Below are positions 49,001 to 61,745 of a stretch of 64,000 nt of DNA, piece after piece; the stretch's first letter is position 1; each line of letters opens with the position of its first letter. The position numbers were made by a program, and so were the translations under genes. Origin of the DNA: Rhynochetos jubatus. Taxonomy: Eukaryota; Chordata; Aves; Eurypygiformes; Rhynochetidae. The stretch lies in contig CM050651.1 of assembly GCA_027574665.1 (NCBI GenBank), forward strand, positions 1,241,501 to 1,305,500. The letters run 5' to 3'. The notes below the pieces were generated by a model. It ran no database searches, was not told the DNA's origin, and was given only the letters and a program-made list of their open reading frames with translations.

Positions 49001-52000
49001 AGCTGCTTTTACCGCCTGATGTCTTGCAATGTGTTTGTGTGTTGGAAAAACTTCAGGAATTGGGAAGGCCTAGTTGATGAAAAACACCTTCCCAGCCACA
49101 CAGGCTAAACCAAATTCATCCATGTTAATACTCAGAGCAAATTGGAGCATGGCTTTTGTATTCCAGTGAGCTACGCTGGCATGGAGGAACAGAGCATTAT
49201 GATGACTTCCACTGGATAAATAGTTTCAGTATAGAATCATGTGGTTCAGCAAAGCCTGTTATTGTGAGGCTTTAAAGACATTATATTCTCTTGAGTTAAT
49301 AGCTTCTGGAAAGAGAAAGACTGTAAAGATACAGTGTAAATGACAAATCTTAACAGAATGATGCAATACCTGATTTAGATGGAGGATGACCAGGTTTGGG
49401 TAAAGATTACTAATTCATGATAAAAACAGGCCAAACTAAGGCAAACAACATGACTGAAAACACTTCAGTCACAGATGAAGTAACACTCTTTCCTGATTGA
49501 GAAAATGGCAGCAGATCAGTTTGGGTTTTCTTACAAAATGTATGTATTTTTTGTTATATTGATAATACACTGCAGCCCTCCAATCCAGGAGTGGGACTGG
49601 AGAAGGGTGGGCAAGTGAAGGGAAAGACAGTATATGACTTTTGGTCTCCTGCTGCACAGGCTCGCCTCATGTTTCACTGTAGGCACTAACTCATCATTCT
49701 CAAATTACAAATCCTTTAGTCAACTTCCAGATCTCTTGGAATTCAGGAGGATGAGAAGATGAAATCCTCATAATTGGGTTAGACTTAAAAGCAGAAGACA
49801 AAGTAATCCAACCTGTGTATGCTAGCCCTCTACCACAAGCTGCAGTAATGAAAGTGGCTCCAGTGAAGTAGGAACAAGTGTGGCTGTTCCTTTAATCCCC
49901 CCTGCCCAATCACATCAAACAGGAAAAAAAAAAATCTTGAGTATAAGCAGGTTTATGTAGATTCATTAAGGCCTGAAATTTTCTTGATGATAACTGAAAT
50001 GAGGCTTGAATTGTAAAAGTCCTATTAAATATTGATTTAAAGGCCATGTAAAAGTCTTGACCATGGTGCAGTACCACTGTTTTTTAGATGAGTGCACTCA
50101 AATGATTGGGTGCACTTTTTAGTTGGCTGTTTTGTGGTCCTTTGTTAATTAGTGCTCTTTTTCAACACGTACAATTTTTTTCCTATTTTTGACTTTCATA
50201 TGCTTCAAGAAAAAAATTGTGATACTGTACAGCATCCACTTTTGACATGTGTTCTGCACTTTGCGTTTAGATATTTTGGTTTATAAAAGAAAAAAAGTGA
50301 CTTTATAACTTGCTTGTTCTTTATTTTTGTTTGTTTTTTGAAGTCAACTCTAAGGTCTTTTGAGATGCTGGCATGTCCTTAAAATGGAATTTATGGACTT
50401 AAGATATTTGGGAAACCAGTGATGCATTTCTGTAAAAAGACACTTCAGCAATAATTTTGATGCTTCCCTAGATTCTCCTTTAGCTTAGATAAAAGTAGCT
50501 GCTTAGAGTAGGCCAGGGAAGATGACTTTTCCTGAAGAAAAAAAACAAGTGGCTTTTTCCTTCTAGGTTGATAGCCTATGCTGTTATTTCAGCTCTTGAG
50601 ACATTCAGGAGAGGAAACCTTACTAATTACATCAAAACCAAAGACAAAGAGCTAGTCTTTTTTTACATCTTATAATTTTGTAATTTGTGCTTACTGTATT
50701 AATTTTATAGATATAATTTCCAGAATTAAAAAAAAAATATATAGTTTTTTTAGGAACAGTAAGTCCACTTCTGAATTTTCAGTCTGAGCTTATTGCTTGC
50801 TATTTATTTATTTATTTGAAGTTTCTTGGAAAACATTTTTGTGAGATCAAAGTTACCTTGATTCTACTAATAAGTCTGCCTGCTGCTTGTCTGAGTAGCA
50901 CATTAGACCTTCTGTGCATGACAGCAAAGAAGGAAGATAAAAGAAGATTAATGACAGCTGTTTTAGCTGGTCTGCTCAGAACAGCCACTTGTTCCTTCTG
51001 AGCCAGAATGTTTGCTCATTACAAATACCAGACAGAATATTCACTCCTTACAATACAGCCTGACATTGTGATACACACAAAAACCCACCAAACCAACAAA
51101 CAAGACCGAAGCCCTTTCTAAGTGCATCTGTGTAATCGCCAGGGGAAGTGAGATATCAGGGGCAGGAGAGGTGTTGTTTTGCTTTATTTGTGGTTTTATT
51201 TATTGAGTTAGTTTAGTTTCTTGGAGCATGACTTCTGAAAAAATAAATTCTCGAGCCATAGTACAAGGCTAATTTTGTTCAAAATAAAGAGTAAAAGAAA
51301 AACTGCCTAGTTCCTAACAAACTCTACATTTACTGACCTGCCTCTTGTCCAAGAAATATTGAAGATTTGTGGGTGGTAGGGGCATGAGTGCCCATTGTGA
51401 ATTTGCCACCCCTTGATTTTTCTTAGCTAAAGTTACGAATTAATTTAGATTTTGCCCTCCCTGTCATCTCCTTTAAGTTTTGCAACATTTGGAACTATTT
51501 CCCTTTCATACATATGTGTATTTACTTTCTTTTTCTGTGCTGGTGGGTTTTGTTCTTTTTTGTCTTCTGTGCTTCTCCAGCCTTTCACTCCTTTTATTTC
51601 CTTCGCTATTTATTCCCCTGAACTGCTCCCTGTCTTTCTGATTCCTTTCAGTAAATTTTAGCTATCCAGCAAATCAAAGCCAACTGCAAATATGTTTTCA
51701 TCCACAGAGCAGCTGTTGTAAAGAAACATAACTTTACTTGAAGGAACTGATAGAAACACTGCCAACCACCCAAGCTAAACCAAAGTCCGGGATGGTGGTC
51801 GGATGGAGTTTTCACCAGAGCAAAAAGAAAGTAAGTGTCCTGCCATTTGGGTTATTAATGCACTATCCTTCACTAATTTAGAACTGCTGATTATATATTT
51901 ATGCTGACTGTGAGGGTTGCAGAAAGAAAATCTATGTTTCACAGCATGAAGGACCCATGTGCCAAGCACATGGACAACTTTTACCTCCTTGTATTAATCT

Positions 52001-53147
52001 AGCCTTTTTCCCCAAGATCTAACAACACTGGCATGATGTCAACCCTTGCTTAGGGGTAATAAGAGCAAGACAGCACTAAGTTAGGATAGTATTTTTAGGA
52101 AAACATTAAAAATAGAAGGTGCTCTCTTACAAAACTTGTGAGGTTTTTATGAAATTCTCCTTGATGAGAGAAAACAGTTCTGGCTTTGTTAGATTTATGA
52201 AGCTGATGGTATGAGACATCCCTTGAAGGCTTCCCTCTTTGGTTATGAAAAGGCTGATGGGCTGAAGAGTGAAAGGGCTAGGGGCATTATTAATCATAGT
52301 ATCTTGTTGGAGTACCTATGTTTATTATAACTGTCGGACCGGCAACCATTGAATTTCACACCAGCCTGTTTTTAAAGATAGGGTTTGTAATTTTCAGTAT
52401 TCCCTGTTTCTCTTAAATATGTAAATGTAAAATATTTAATAGGAATGCTTAATTCTTCCAGCAATTGCCCATGCATATATATATATTTTTCCTAAAAATT
52501 GCAAAATGGGGAGCTGCAAGATTTTACAGCTTCTGATGCATGTGCAAGTAGTCTAACGAATTTGTGGTTTAGTTAGAAAATAGAGATACTTAAGCTTATT
52601 TTTGGAACACACTTTACAGAATAAAGTTCTCCTGTTTGTTATTTTTAAAGCAGAACTACTAAATCTTCAACATAAAGAATGGATTCTTTAGACTACAGTT
52701 TAAACTACAGAAAATGTATTACCTTAAAAATTTAACCACGTCCTGCTCTAGCATTTTCCCAGTTCTGAAATTAGGAATGGGTGAAGAAGTTGAGGTGCTT
52801 AACAAGTGTTGAACCTTGCATTAGTATTGTTCATGGTACAAGGGGAAAAAATTCTCTCGTAGTGTGAATGGGTAAATTGCTGTTTGCAGATTAAAAGACA
52901 GGGTCAAAGGGTGTTCCTGACAGTCATCTCCTACGATGTTGAGTTCTGTGATGTTCTCAGTAACAGGAAATTATATGAGTCTACTGTGAGTCTACAGAGC
53001 ATTTAGGGTCTGCTTTTAGGATCATGTTTAATGCAGAAGTTCATATAAAGCCAGGGATTGAGTTCAGTGGGATGCGATGTACATAGCACTGAAAGGTGAT
53101 GTGTAACTTTATCTCTCTTACTCTCTGATCTTTCCTAATGATGATTT

Positions 53148-53166
53148 AAAAAAAAAAAAAAAAAAA
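53148..53166. repeat. Poly-A run (19 bases)
   Basis: A homopolymer directly followed by a CpG-containing patch that differs from its surroundings. I did not recognise a retroposed body. Confidence 0.7.
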
Positions 53167-54349
53167 TTTCTAACGGTTCATGGCGGCTGCTTTGTATCAT
53201 CAGTTTCAGCAGTCAGTTATCTGCTCCTGTGATGCACACTGTGCTGAGATTGCCGCCGCTATAGGTGAACGTATGCAATACGCCCTGCCTGCCCCTCCCT
53301 CCCCCTGACAGTATTTCCCAACAGTATGGTTTTTTGCATGTACAACACACTAAGGGTAACAATTTGGGGGGTGTTTTACTTTAGTTTTTCAGCCACGTTA
53401 TGTTGTGACTAAATAATCTGGGGATGGTTATATTGCAGATTAACCTTTCTAAAAACCTTACTGCTCTCTAGCAGTAGGAACAGGCATTTCCAAAGGAAAA
53501 TACCTGTAGAATACCTGAAGAACGATGAATGTCCTTGCTAAACAGCCATATATAATAGTGTATTTACCTACATGTAGAATTGTGTTTTGTATGTACGGAA
53601 AAGGAGGCGGCTGTATGTTTTCTCTGTATATAGGAGGGCTTTGCAGTGCAAATGCATGACAGAGATGTTTGTACCTGTGACTGGAAAAGTGGTCCCGTAC
53701 ATCTGGAATCTAGCTCTGTATAGATCTATATAGCAATTCATCAGTCATTTCACACTTGCGAACTACCTTTTTGACTGCAGCTGTTGACTAGTAGCAAGTT
53801 GGCTTGTTTATCATGAATTTATTCTTGAATTCAGCTTTTTTTTTTTTTTTCATTTTATGAGCCTCTTGGTTGGTTTTTGGTTTTAATCTAGCCTTGTCTA
53901 TGTCTGGTCAATTGTCTATAAGCAGGGAAAATTTTCTGAAAGTAGCTGTTATAATCTTGTACTACAAAGCATACTGGCCTAATTTTGCTAGAAAGAACAA
54001 TTAACAAGCAGGAAGTCTTACGGCTTCAAGACCAGTTGTTATTTGAATACCTTTTTTATGTGGAAACAGGAGATTTGCCAGATCACATAAGAATTTTATG
54101 CAATACTTCAAAAGAGTTAATTTTTTAAAACAGAAGAAAATGACAACCTGACTTTTGTTGGCTTTGTGCATTTTAAATAGCATTCCATTCATAATTTGAT
54201 TTTTTTTTTCAGTTTTCTTTTGTGTAATACAAAGTAAATACTGGTTTCAATAAATAATTTTCCTGAAAGAATAGAAGCTTAGTCACAATTTCCAAACATT
54301 TTTGCACAATCAATATGTAATTAATTATATATCTCCCTTATGTGATAAT

Positions 54350-54371
54350 GTTACCTACATGTTACCTACAT
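54350..54371. repeat. 11-bp tandem duplication
   Basis: GTTACCTACAT occurs twice head to tail, a simple recent slippage duplication. Confidence 0.8.
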
Positions 54372-54793
54372 TTACTAAGAGATGCTGAATTCAGCTGGTG
54401 CTCACATTTGATATTGATAGGCACATAATAGCATCGTTAAAAAGAGTCAGTAATGAAAAACTACAATGTGATCCACCTAAAGACTCCCAAAGGGTTATTT
54501 TCACAGCTTAATCCTGCTTCTGACAGAAATAATCTTTGCAAAAGTAATCTTTGAGAGTTAATAGGTAGCTTAATTAGGGAGTTGGTGTGCTAAGACACAG
54601 GCTGTGACCCCTGAACTAGCTTTCAGCCTTTTGGAATATGAGTTGCCTCCTCTGTCCTTCATATCTGCAGGTGAGAAAGCAGGCTGGCTTTGTCCTGATC
54701 TGATATAAATAGACTTAAGCAATGACCTTAGGGAATTCTAGTTGTGTTTTGTGGCCTGTATGTAGTATTCAGAATACTTTTTCTTTGATACAG

Positions 54794-54937
54794 GGGGGAA
54801 CATGTTAAAGAGCCAACCATTTCGATTGATCTGGGCCTGGATTTCACTGGAGAAGAACTACATCGTAGATGAGAACTCTGCATTTCTGGAGGTGACCATC
54901 AGATGCAGAGTTTATCTGCAAGAAATCCCTTTTATCA
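54794..54937 (+). pseudogene. FREM-like exon 3 (start of Calx-beta 1), intact
   Basis: A 144-base exon, fully open, reading [20 protein letters not shown] and then [16 protein letters not shown]. This is the junction of the last CSPG repeat and the first Calx-beta domain in FREM2/FREM3. The acceptor AG is at 54792-54793 after a pyrimidine tract, and the donor GTAAGT starts at 54938. The first codon is split, consistent with a one-base contribution from exon 2. This exon alone shows no damage. The next exon in the family, which continues Calx-beta 1, was not found. Confidence 0.85.
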
Positions 54938-57181
54938 GTAAGTAAACCTTTAATGGTTGAAGCTTCTTGCACCAGAGAAGACAGCTGTTAAGGAGCTGTT
55001 CTGTGGTTGCTTGTGCCTCTGTTTGCATAATAAATGCCAAGTAATAACAGCAGTATGGATTATTATTGCTCAGACATGGCTATGTGTTGTATTTTCCGCT
55101 GCTGCTACCCAGAAAGCTGAGTATGTATGTCAGTAGATATAAGAGCATATCAATAAAATGAACTGTTTGCCCAATGTCTTTTCCCTGAAGTCACTTACCA
55201 GACAACAAAACAGAAATGGGGATACTCTATTTATTTTGGCAGGAGGATGCATTTCATAAAACCTTCAGCTACATGTAAACAAGTTCTTGAAGTAGCTGGT
55301 CTCTGCTTGCGGAACCAAGTTGTGGAGAAGTTAGTTACAACCCCTTGCTTTACAAGGGCTGTGTTATACTGGCCTTTGAGCTATGAGAAAATATGAAAGC
55401 TACTAGAAATTCTCAAAGGGCCATCTGCTATCAGAGGTGGCAGTGGTAGAGCAGGCTGAAGTTACAAGTGTGCTGTCATGGGATAGCAGAGTACCCAATC
55501 GTGACAGTTCTGCAAAGTAAGTAGGAATCATAGAAATCTTTACACCTCAAGAAGCACTGAGCAGAAAAGTCTTTTTCTCCTTGATTTAAAACCAAAAAGA
55601 ATTAATGTTTAAAGCATTGGGGGATTTGGCATTGAAAGCCATGCATGACAAAATTTGCTTTGCGCAACACAAATACATTGGGCTATTGTCTGGGTATTCA
55701 TTAAATCTGGCATTTAAAACCTAAGCAGTTGTGGAGTAGAAAAACTATGGGAGTTTAGGAATTAAATCATTTAGGAATTACTTTATATTCCACAGCCCTT
55801 TAGAAGCTCTTTGCTAGCCATCAGATTCTCCAGCAAAAATGTAGGCTGTTGTCTTGAGAGGGATTAATTATTCTCATCTGGGGAGGTAAAGTGACTCGTA
55901 ATTGCTGGTGTTGAACCTTAATAAAAAGATGCTCATATATTTAAACTAATTCTGGATTGAAAACCAGAGGCAGTAATGAATTTCAAAACCCTGTGGTGTT
56001 ATATGTCTTTGCTTCATTACATCCACAGCTGGATTCTGACAGTATGTGTGCACCTTTGATTAAAACAAACAAGAAACCTAGCTATAAAAATATGCAGGCT
56101 TAAAAATGTGTAACAACTCTTTGTATTTAAAAAATATTTTCCTGAGTGCCACCTTATGATCCATTTTTATGTATAGTACAGTCTCACCATAGACTCTCAC
56201 CTCTCTAAAGTTGGAACTTAGGGCTGTAGTGCAGGTTCTTCACTCTGGCTTGTCTTCCTTCTCGTTACGTGCTTGAAGATACTGTTTTGGACAAGTTAAC
56301 ATGACAGTGGAACTGTGCCACATGCTAAAAGTACATTTGTTTATGCCTGGTGCATTAAGGGATTAGATGTCTTTTTCCAGTAGTAGTTATTTGAACACCC
56401 AAAGTTGTAGGGCGCCAAGTTTTTCAAATAATTATGCAGACTTATCACACGAAGGTGTAACTGATTGTCTCTTCTAAGGGAACATTGTGGGGGGCTGGGT
56501 GGGGTGGAGGTGGAAGGTAGGTGTAAAACTTTAAAAGTAAACAACACTCACACAGTGCCATTTACAGGTTCTCCAGCACTTGCTAAATAAACGAAGTTGA
56601 CTCTCAGTAGTCTCAGGTTTCTGCTAATTCACAGCGCTTCAAAGGCTTAAAGAAGCTATATTGTTTTAGAAAGCTTGTTCTCACACAGAACTCTGAAGAG
56701 CAGTTACAGTTTCACTCTGAAATACTCGCTTGTTGAAATCAGTGCAAAGTATGACACTGACTTGAGTGGAGATGGAGTTGTATTCGCCACTTTTTTGCTC
56801 TTGTGGTATCGTGCGCCTACTTCCTCTCTGCATGCAAGGTAAAAGAGACTGCTTTACAGAAAATAATCCCACAGCTCTGAAGTGACTCAAATGCTGTTTT
56901 TAAAAAAAAAGATTTAAAAATCACCAAGTCTGTGAGAAGACTGGTGGACAGAATTAGTACTGCATTGGCAATTGGTTGCTGTAGACCAGGAAAGTATTTG
57001 AATTCATTTAGATTAAAAATCTGTGTTTTAAAAGCATGTGTCAACCTGAACCATCTTCAGTTTATTGTAGCAGGTTAGCAAATAAAATTACTGGGTTTTT
57101 TTTAATTGAGGAATGTGGTTAATATTTTCTGCCCTTGTGTGAGGGGTCCTCTGCAACTTGTGTAATACGTTCTGTTGTCAG
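54938..57181. other. Intron where exons for Calx-beta 1-3 are expected but not found
   Basis: About 2.2 kb between exon 3 and the exon for Calx-beta 4. The exons for the rest of Calx-beta 1 and all of Calx-beta 2 and 3 should lie here in FREM2/FREM3. I read all three plus frames by eye and found no clear match, so they are deleted or eroded. A weak trace near 55.46-55.53 kb is discussed among the rejected items. Confidence 0.6.
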
Positions 57182-57372
57182 TACCCAAAGTCCAGTCCAA
57201 AGCACCAATGTACGTGGCCAGTGAAAAAGGTGAACAGCTGGTGGCCCTCATTTATCAAAGTGGTGACATTAACCATAAATCCACAGTGTGTTGCTATACT
57301 CACCAGGGTTCTGCTAGATGGACTGCAAGGAGAGGCCAAATACAGTGGATTCTGCAATGGCATTTCTCCCAG
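57182..57372 (+). pseudogene. FREM-like exon, first part of Calx-beta 4, one frameshift
   Basis: The acceptor is TTCTGTTGTCAG (AG 57180-57181) and the donor GTAAAC starts at 57373. It reads PKVQSKAPMYVASEKGEQLV, then ALIYQSGDINHKSTVCCYTH and QGSA. The frame then changes by one base near 57.31 kb and continues MDCKERPNTVDSAMAFLPG. Together these follow the fourth Calx-beta domain of FREM2/FREM3. Calx-beta domains are calcium-binding beta sandwiches in the extracellular stalk. The frameshift would truncate any product. Confidence 0.82.
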
Positions 57373-57980
57373 GTAAACTTTTCCCATTGAAATTAGAAAA
57401 TGATGTGTTACTTCTGTCTGACAAGAAATCTGATGGTAAGTAAGAGCCCGACCTCCAGGACATTCTGGGAGTTGTTATGCCGGTTGAGCTTCTGTGGATG
57501 AAGAAGGCAGCACAGGACTAGTTAGCAAATAGTTTTGTGACTACGACAGCAGCACTTACAAAGATTTTTATGGCCAAAGATGGACAATAAAGAACCGGGT
57601 AACACTGGGCGCTCTCTGCTACGCTTGTGAGCATAGCACTTGTTCATGTGAATAAGCAGGAATAATACTGTTGCAGTGCCTTCAGCAGAGGAGAATCAGA
57701 ACAGCAGGTTCCTTGCCGTACAATACCCTGCTGAATGCTGCTTAGTTTCCATTGTGGCAGTCATGGGATTTTTCCTCAGCAGAGATTGACTCAAACACAA
57801 CAAAAAAATGAGGTGTGAGTCAGTGCTAGTCACTGTTTTCATGCTCTTGACACTGTCTCTTCTATGGCAAGCCTAAAAAAATGGGGAAGGTGTGCTCCCC
57901 CAAACCTCCTCAGGTTTTATCCTGATCTTTTGAACTCCTATGAAGCTAATGTCTTGTTCTTGTTTCATACATTTCTGCAG

Positions 57981-58139
57981 GAGAAACTGAGAAGCCCTGT
58001 GTGGTGACTCTGGAGGATGATGTAATTTAGGAGGAGGAATTCAGGTTGGTGCTTGGAACACCAAAAAGTGGTTCCACTTTGGGTGCTTCCATTGGGGATC
58101 AGAAAGAAACTGTGATCAAGATTAAGGATGAAGATGACA
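57981..58139 (+). pseudogene. FREM-like exon, second part of Calx-beta 4, one stop
   Basis: The acceptor is ACATTTCTGCAG (AG 57979-57980) and the donor GTGAGT starts at 58140. It reads ETEKPCVVTLEDDVI, TAG at 58028-58030, then [20 protein letters not shown] and [16 protein letters not shown]. In FREM2, as I recall it, a Tyr codon stands at the stop, so a single change is enough. Two residues next to it also seem lost. It continues directly from the preceding exon with a split Gly codon. Confidence 0.85.
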
Positions 58140-58451
58140 GTGAGTTTTATATTAATTGTTATTTGTATATGTAGCTGTAAACGGGAAAATGGGACTAATT
58201 CCACTCACTGTTTTGTTTCAACTTTCTTCAAAGTACCTAGTACCAAGTTCTTCAAAACACTGTCAAGTATTTTATGTTTTGAATTTCCACCCTTTAAATC
58301 TATTCTGAACACATCACTGGCTCTGCCTTTTCTGGGATAATGGGAAGAGACATTCTCTAGTTTATTTCCATTCCATTTATTGCTCTGTGTTTTGCTTTCA
58401 TAAGAGTATCATAAATTTGTCTAAGTTGAAAGAATCATGGATGCCTTGGGA

Positions 58452-58532
58452 CACAGAACCATAGAACAGTTTAGGTTGGAAGGGACCTTAAAGATCATCT
58501 AGTTGCAACTGCCCTGCAATGGGTGTGCGTGC
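58452..58532 (-). mobile_element. Short CR1 3' fragment
   Basis: An 80-base piece with the conserved CR1 3' end (GGTTGGAAGGGACCTTAAAG on the plus strand), colinear with the end of the large CR1 at 15671. It is a 5'-truncated copy lying in an intron of the FREM-like locus. Confidence 0.8.
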
Positions 58533-58580
58533 GCACACATGCACCTACATGACCCCACACACCCACACACACTCTCAAAA
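58530..58580. repeat. GT/CA-rich simple repeat
   Basis: An impure run of GTGTGCGTGCGCACAC followed by CA-rich units, next to the short CR1 fragment. Confidence 0.7.
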
Positions 58581-59041
58581 CCCATCCTATGATTGATAAT
58601 GCTGTAAAATGGACTCCTTACAAGTTGTAGAGGGTTGTTTAAGAAAACCGCATTTATGCCATACCTTTGACAAGGCATTGGAATAAATAACTATAAAATT
58701 AACTGCTTTCTTCAAAAGCTAAATGTATTTTACCTCTAAATATTCCACTCTGGACTCCACTAAAGCAAACACCAGGGGACCAGGTATTCTCCTTTTCATA
58801 ACAGCTGAATTCCAATTTCCAAAATATTTCACTTTGATCATTCCAAACAGCAGTCAATAAACCAAATAAATTAATAGCCAGACAGTCACTTTGAATTTTT
58901 CGGTTTGTATGACCTCCTAATTCCTTTTGGACTATCCACTCTCAAATGGATATTTGCACTTAGTCTAGTTAACATGAGTAAACTTTTTGTTATTTTTTAT
59001 GTTCAGGTTTTTGTTGTGCTGCTTTTCTCATCTTGCACCAG

Positions 59042-59213
59042 TGATTAAATAGTCTGAAATAAGAGACAGCATTCAGGAGACTCAGGAACCTGGAGAAATT
59101 GCACTAGTAAGAATCCATGTTCTGTGCCTCGGTGATAGCTCCAAAGTATCTGTGGTCAGACTGCACACTAAGGGTGGCTCAGCCACCTCAGGAGAAGACT
59201 ACAATGTCAGAAG
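59042..59213 (+). pseudogene. FREM-like exon, start of Calx-beta 5, one stop
   Basis: The acceptor AG is at 59040-59041 and the donor GTAAAG starts at 59214. After a stop (TAG 59050-59052) near its start, it reads SEIRDSIQETQEPGEIALVR, then LGDSSKVSVVRLHTKGGSAT and SGEDYNVR, the opening of the fifth Calx-beta domain (family motif SKVS-VR-HTK-GSA-SGEDY). The stop lies where FREM2 has an aromatic residue. The exon that should finish the domain is not found downstream. Confidence 0.83.
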
Positions 59214-61745
59214 GTAAAGGCTTCATTGAGTGTGGGGATGGAATCATTAGTTTGGAAAGTGCTTTCCTGCACGTGAATGCTGGACAGGGAACTGAATTCT
59301 TGTTTTGATAACTAAATGGCAAATAGTGTACTTTAAGTAGTTCCTACTTAATTTTGTGTGTTTTGGAATGGGACATTTGAGTGATTTTTATTTTCTCCAA
59401 GTTAACTGTGGGACCTGTAAGGGACCATATCAGCATCGGATTGGAGGTGAGAGTCTGTTTGCTCTGGGTTACTTTGAATTTCCTGACCTGGAATGCAAAC
59501 TCAGGATTTCTTCATAAGAATGGAAGTTCAGCCTAGCTTGGGTTGTTACCTGTCCAAGTCGTTTCTGAGCAGAACTTGGTCTTGAGCTTTGCCTTCACGT
59601 CCCCTGAAGTGACAGAGGGTTTAGGATATTGTGATAAGACAGCTTAAGATACGCTCAAATTCTTGGTTCTGCTATTTTAAGGCAGTTGTCAAGACGTATT
59701 CTGTATTCATCATCCTGCAGTATAGAAGAGAGATCTGCCCTAAGCATTTACAGTAAGGAGTTGCCAATGGTGAGATGCTTTTCATAGAAAAGACCAGTCC
59801 TGGGATCTGGTACCCAAGTTCCCCGTATCCTAAGAAAGTCCAAGCCTCTAGGTTACAGTTCCACGTTCTCTTCCTATGACCCACTGCATTTGGATTTGTT
59901 TTTTCTCAGTGACATGGTTTTAATGGAGTGTCACTCACAGGAGCAATGCAAACTTCCTAGAGGAGCAACTCTCCTACAGTGTTTTCTGGGGAGGTATAGC
60001 CTTGAATACAGTTAGAGTTAAATGAACACAAAAGGTCTCTCATTTCTTGAGTATCTGTGCTGTTGACTAAGGGCTAGTGTTATGAAGATGGGTACCACTT
60101 CCTCCTGACTTTTAGCAAGAAACAACAATCCCCACCTGGTTTCTGGAGGAAGGACCACAGATGCCTATTTCTAATAGACTCTTCTTGTCTTGGGATTTCA
60201 TGTAGATGAATGTCTCCTAAAGGTTTAGTGCTGCGTATCTTGGCTTTTCAGTTCAGAGTGCAGTGTTTTGGGTCCTTCTTAAATATGTACTGCAAATGGA
60301 GCCTGAGACAGTATCCATACTGGTATAGGAACATACCTGTGAACATTCCTTGTCATGCAGGCTCACTTTGCTGAACTTTGCCACTGAAGCAGGATCTCTG
60401 CATGAAAACTGCCTCCCTGGCCCACACTGATTCCTAACTGTGTCCAGGAATTGTTTGGAAGAAAGATAGTTGGCTTGGTGCAAAATCATGTCAGAATATT
60501 ATGTTTTTATATTATTTTAAATCTTCTAAGAAGTTATACCAACTTGGATTTATTTTTTTTCTGGTCAGCACAAGTGTATTAGTTTTACCTGGTCATTGTT
60601 CTGAAGAACAGATGCTTGGTCTGCTGGTACATTTTACGTAGAGCAAAACCATGTTATTGCAACAGAATATGGTAGGTGAACACAATTGACAAAGAAAACA
60701 ATTGTTGGGCGCTTAATTTTTCATTAATTTGTTGGTTTGGGTTTGGTTTTTTTTTACAATTGTACATTCAGCTTATCATGGAAGTTAAAACAGCACCACT
60801 TTGAACACGATCTGAACACGTATTATAACCCATACATGGTCTGTGTGTTTCCACTGCAGACAAGTAAAATACAGCAGCACTAAAATATGAATTTAGTGTA
60901 ATTGAAACAGGCTTTGGTCCTATTTATGGGCTCCAAGAGGAAAATAGTTCCAAAGGTAGGTGCAGAATTGAGGTGTGAATATCTGAAACTTCAGTTCTGA
61001 AAACTCTTGCTCCATTACTGCATAATCACGTACTCCCCTCACGCTGGTTGCTTTGCTTTGAAGCTGCCCACGCTAGAAGGTTTTGCCCCATTTTGAAGGG
61101 GGCTAAGGAATTTCAGTGCTTAGGTTGTTCTAGTCAGAAATGTGGGAATTGAATACTTTTACCCTTGAGGCTCCTTGACTCAGCTAGGCAGCTGTCCTCA
61201 GCTGCAGACTGGATGCCTGATGACTGCAGCTGCCCTCAGCCAAGCTGCTCAGACTCATGCTGGGTTCTTCTGATTTTTGGGTTCTGAGCCAGTGCTGGTG
61301 CTCTCTCACTGACCAGAGCTGTTACCAGCTTCCAGGGAAACTCTTGGTAATGGCAGTACTGGACCAGAAATAATTTTGGTTTTAATTGGTGCCTTACTCA
61401 TCAGTCTGAAACCCAAATGTCCTATTAAGGACCTTATTTTGTTTGATATAATGCTATCAGGTTTGATATATACCTGAAACGTACATCTTATACATGAATG
61501 GGTTGCCCTCTAGTGAAAAGCTTGCTTAAAAGAGCTGCACTGTATGAACTGTACAAACTGTAACAGAAAGACTAAAGCCCATGATAAATTAGTAACAGTC
61601 ACACTGTCCTCACATGTAAAGGGAAATACACTTAAAGCTAGATAGTTCCTGCCCTGAGAATTTCTAAGGATGGTTTGGTAATAACCTGGTTAACTAATCT
61701 GAGGTTGATTAGTGTAATGTAAACTGTGTTTATCTGCTTTACTAG
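59214..61745. other. Intron where C-terminal ectodomain exons are expected but not found
   Basis: About 2.5 kb. In FREM2/FREM3, several exons lie between the start of Calx-beta 5 and the segment at 61746 and cover several hundred residues of extracellular sequence. None was recognised in any frame, so they appear deleted. The rest is AT-rich DNA without known elements. Confidence 0.55.

Larger units (their letters stand above)
42256..54793. other. Intron 2, part after the provirus
   Basis: About 12.5 kb of AT-rich intron. I found no exon of the FREM series and no other gene. Local features are a 9-bp hairpin and a 21-bp tandem repeat at 45991-46063, a 12-base T run (48241-48252), a 19-base A run (53148-53166) directly followed by a GC-richer patch (53167-53330), a 15-base T run (53836-53850), and an 11-bp tandem duplication (54350-54371). 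The intron ends at a clear acceptor, TTTTTCTTTGATACAG. Confidence 0.55.

Noticed and set aside
55460..55530. Possible remnant of a Calx-beta 2 exon (frame reading VTSVLSWDSRVPN with a GTAAGT donor just after)
   Set aside because: Only a handful of residues agree with the family, no acceptor or upstream half was found, and short AT-rich frames give such matches by chance.
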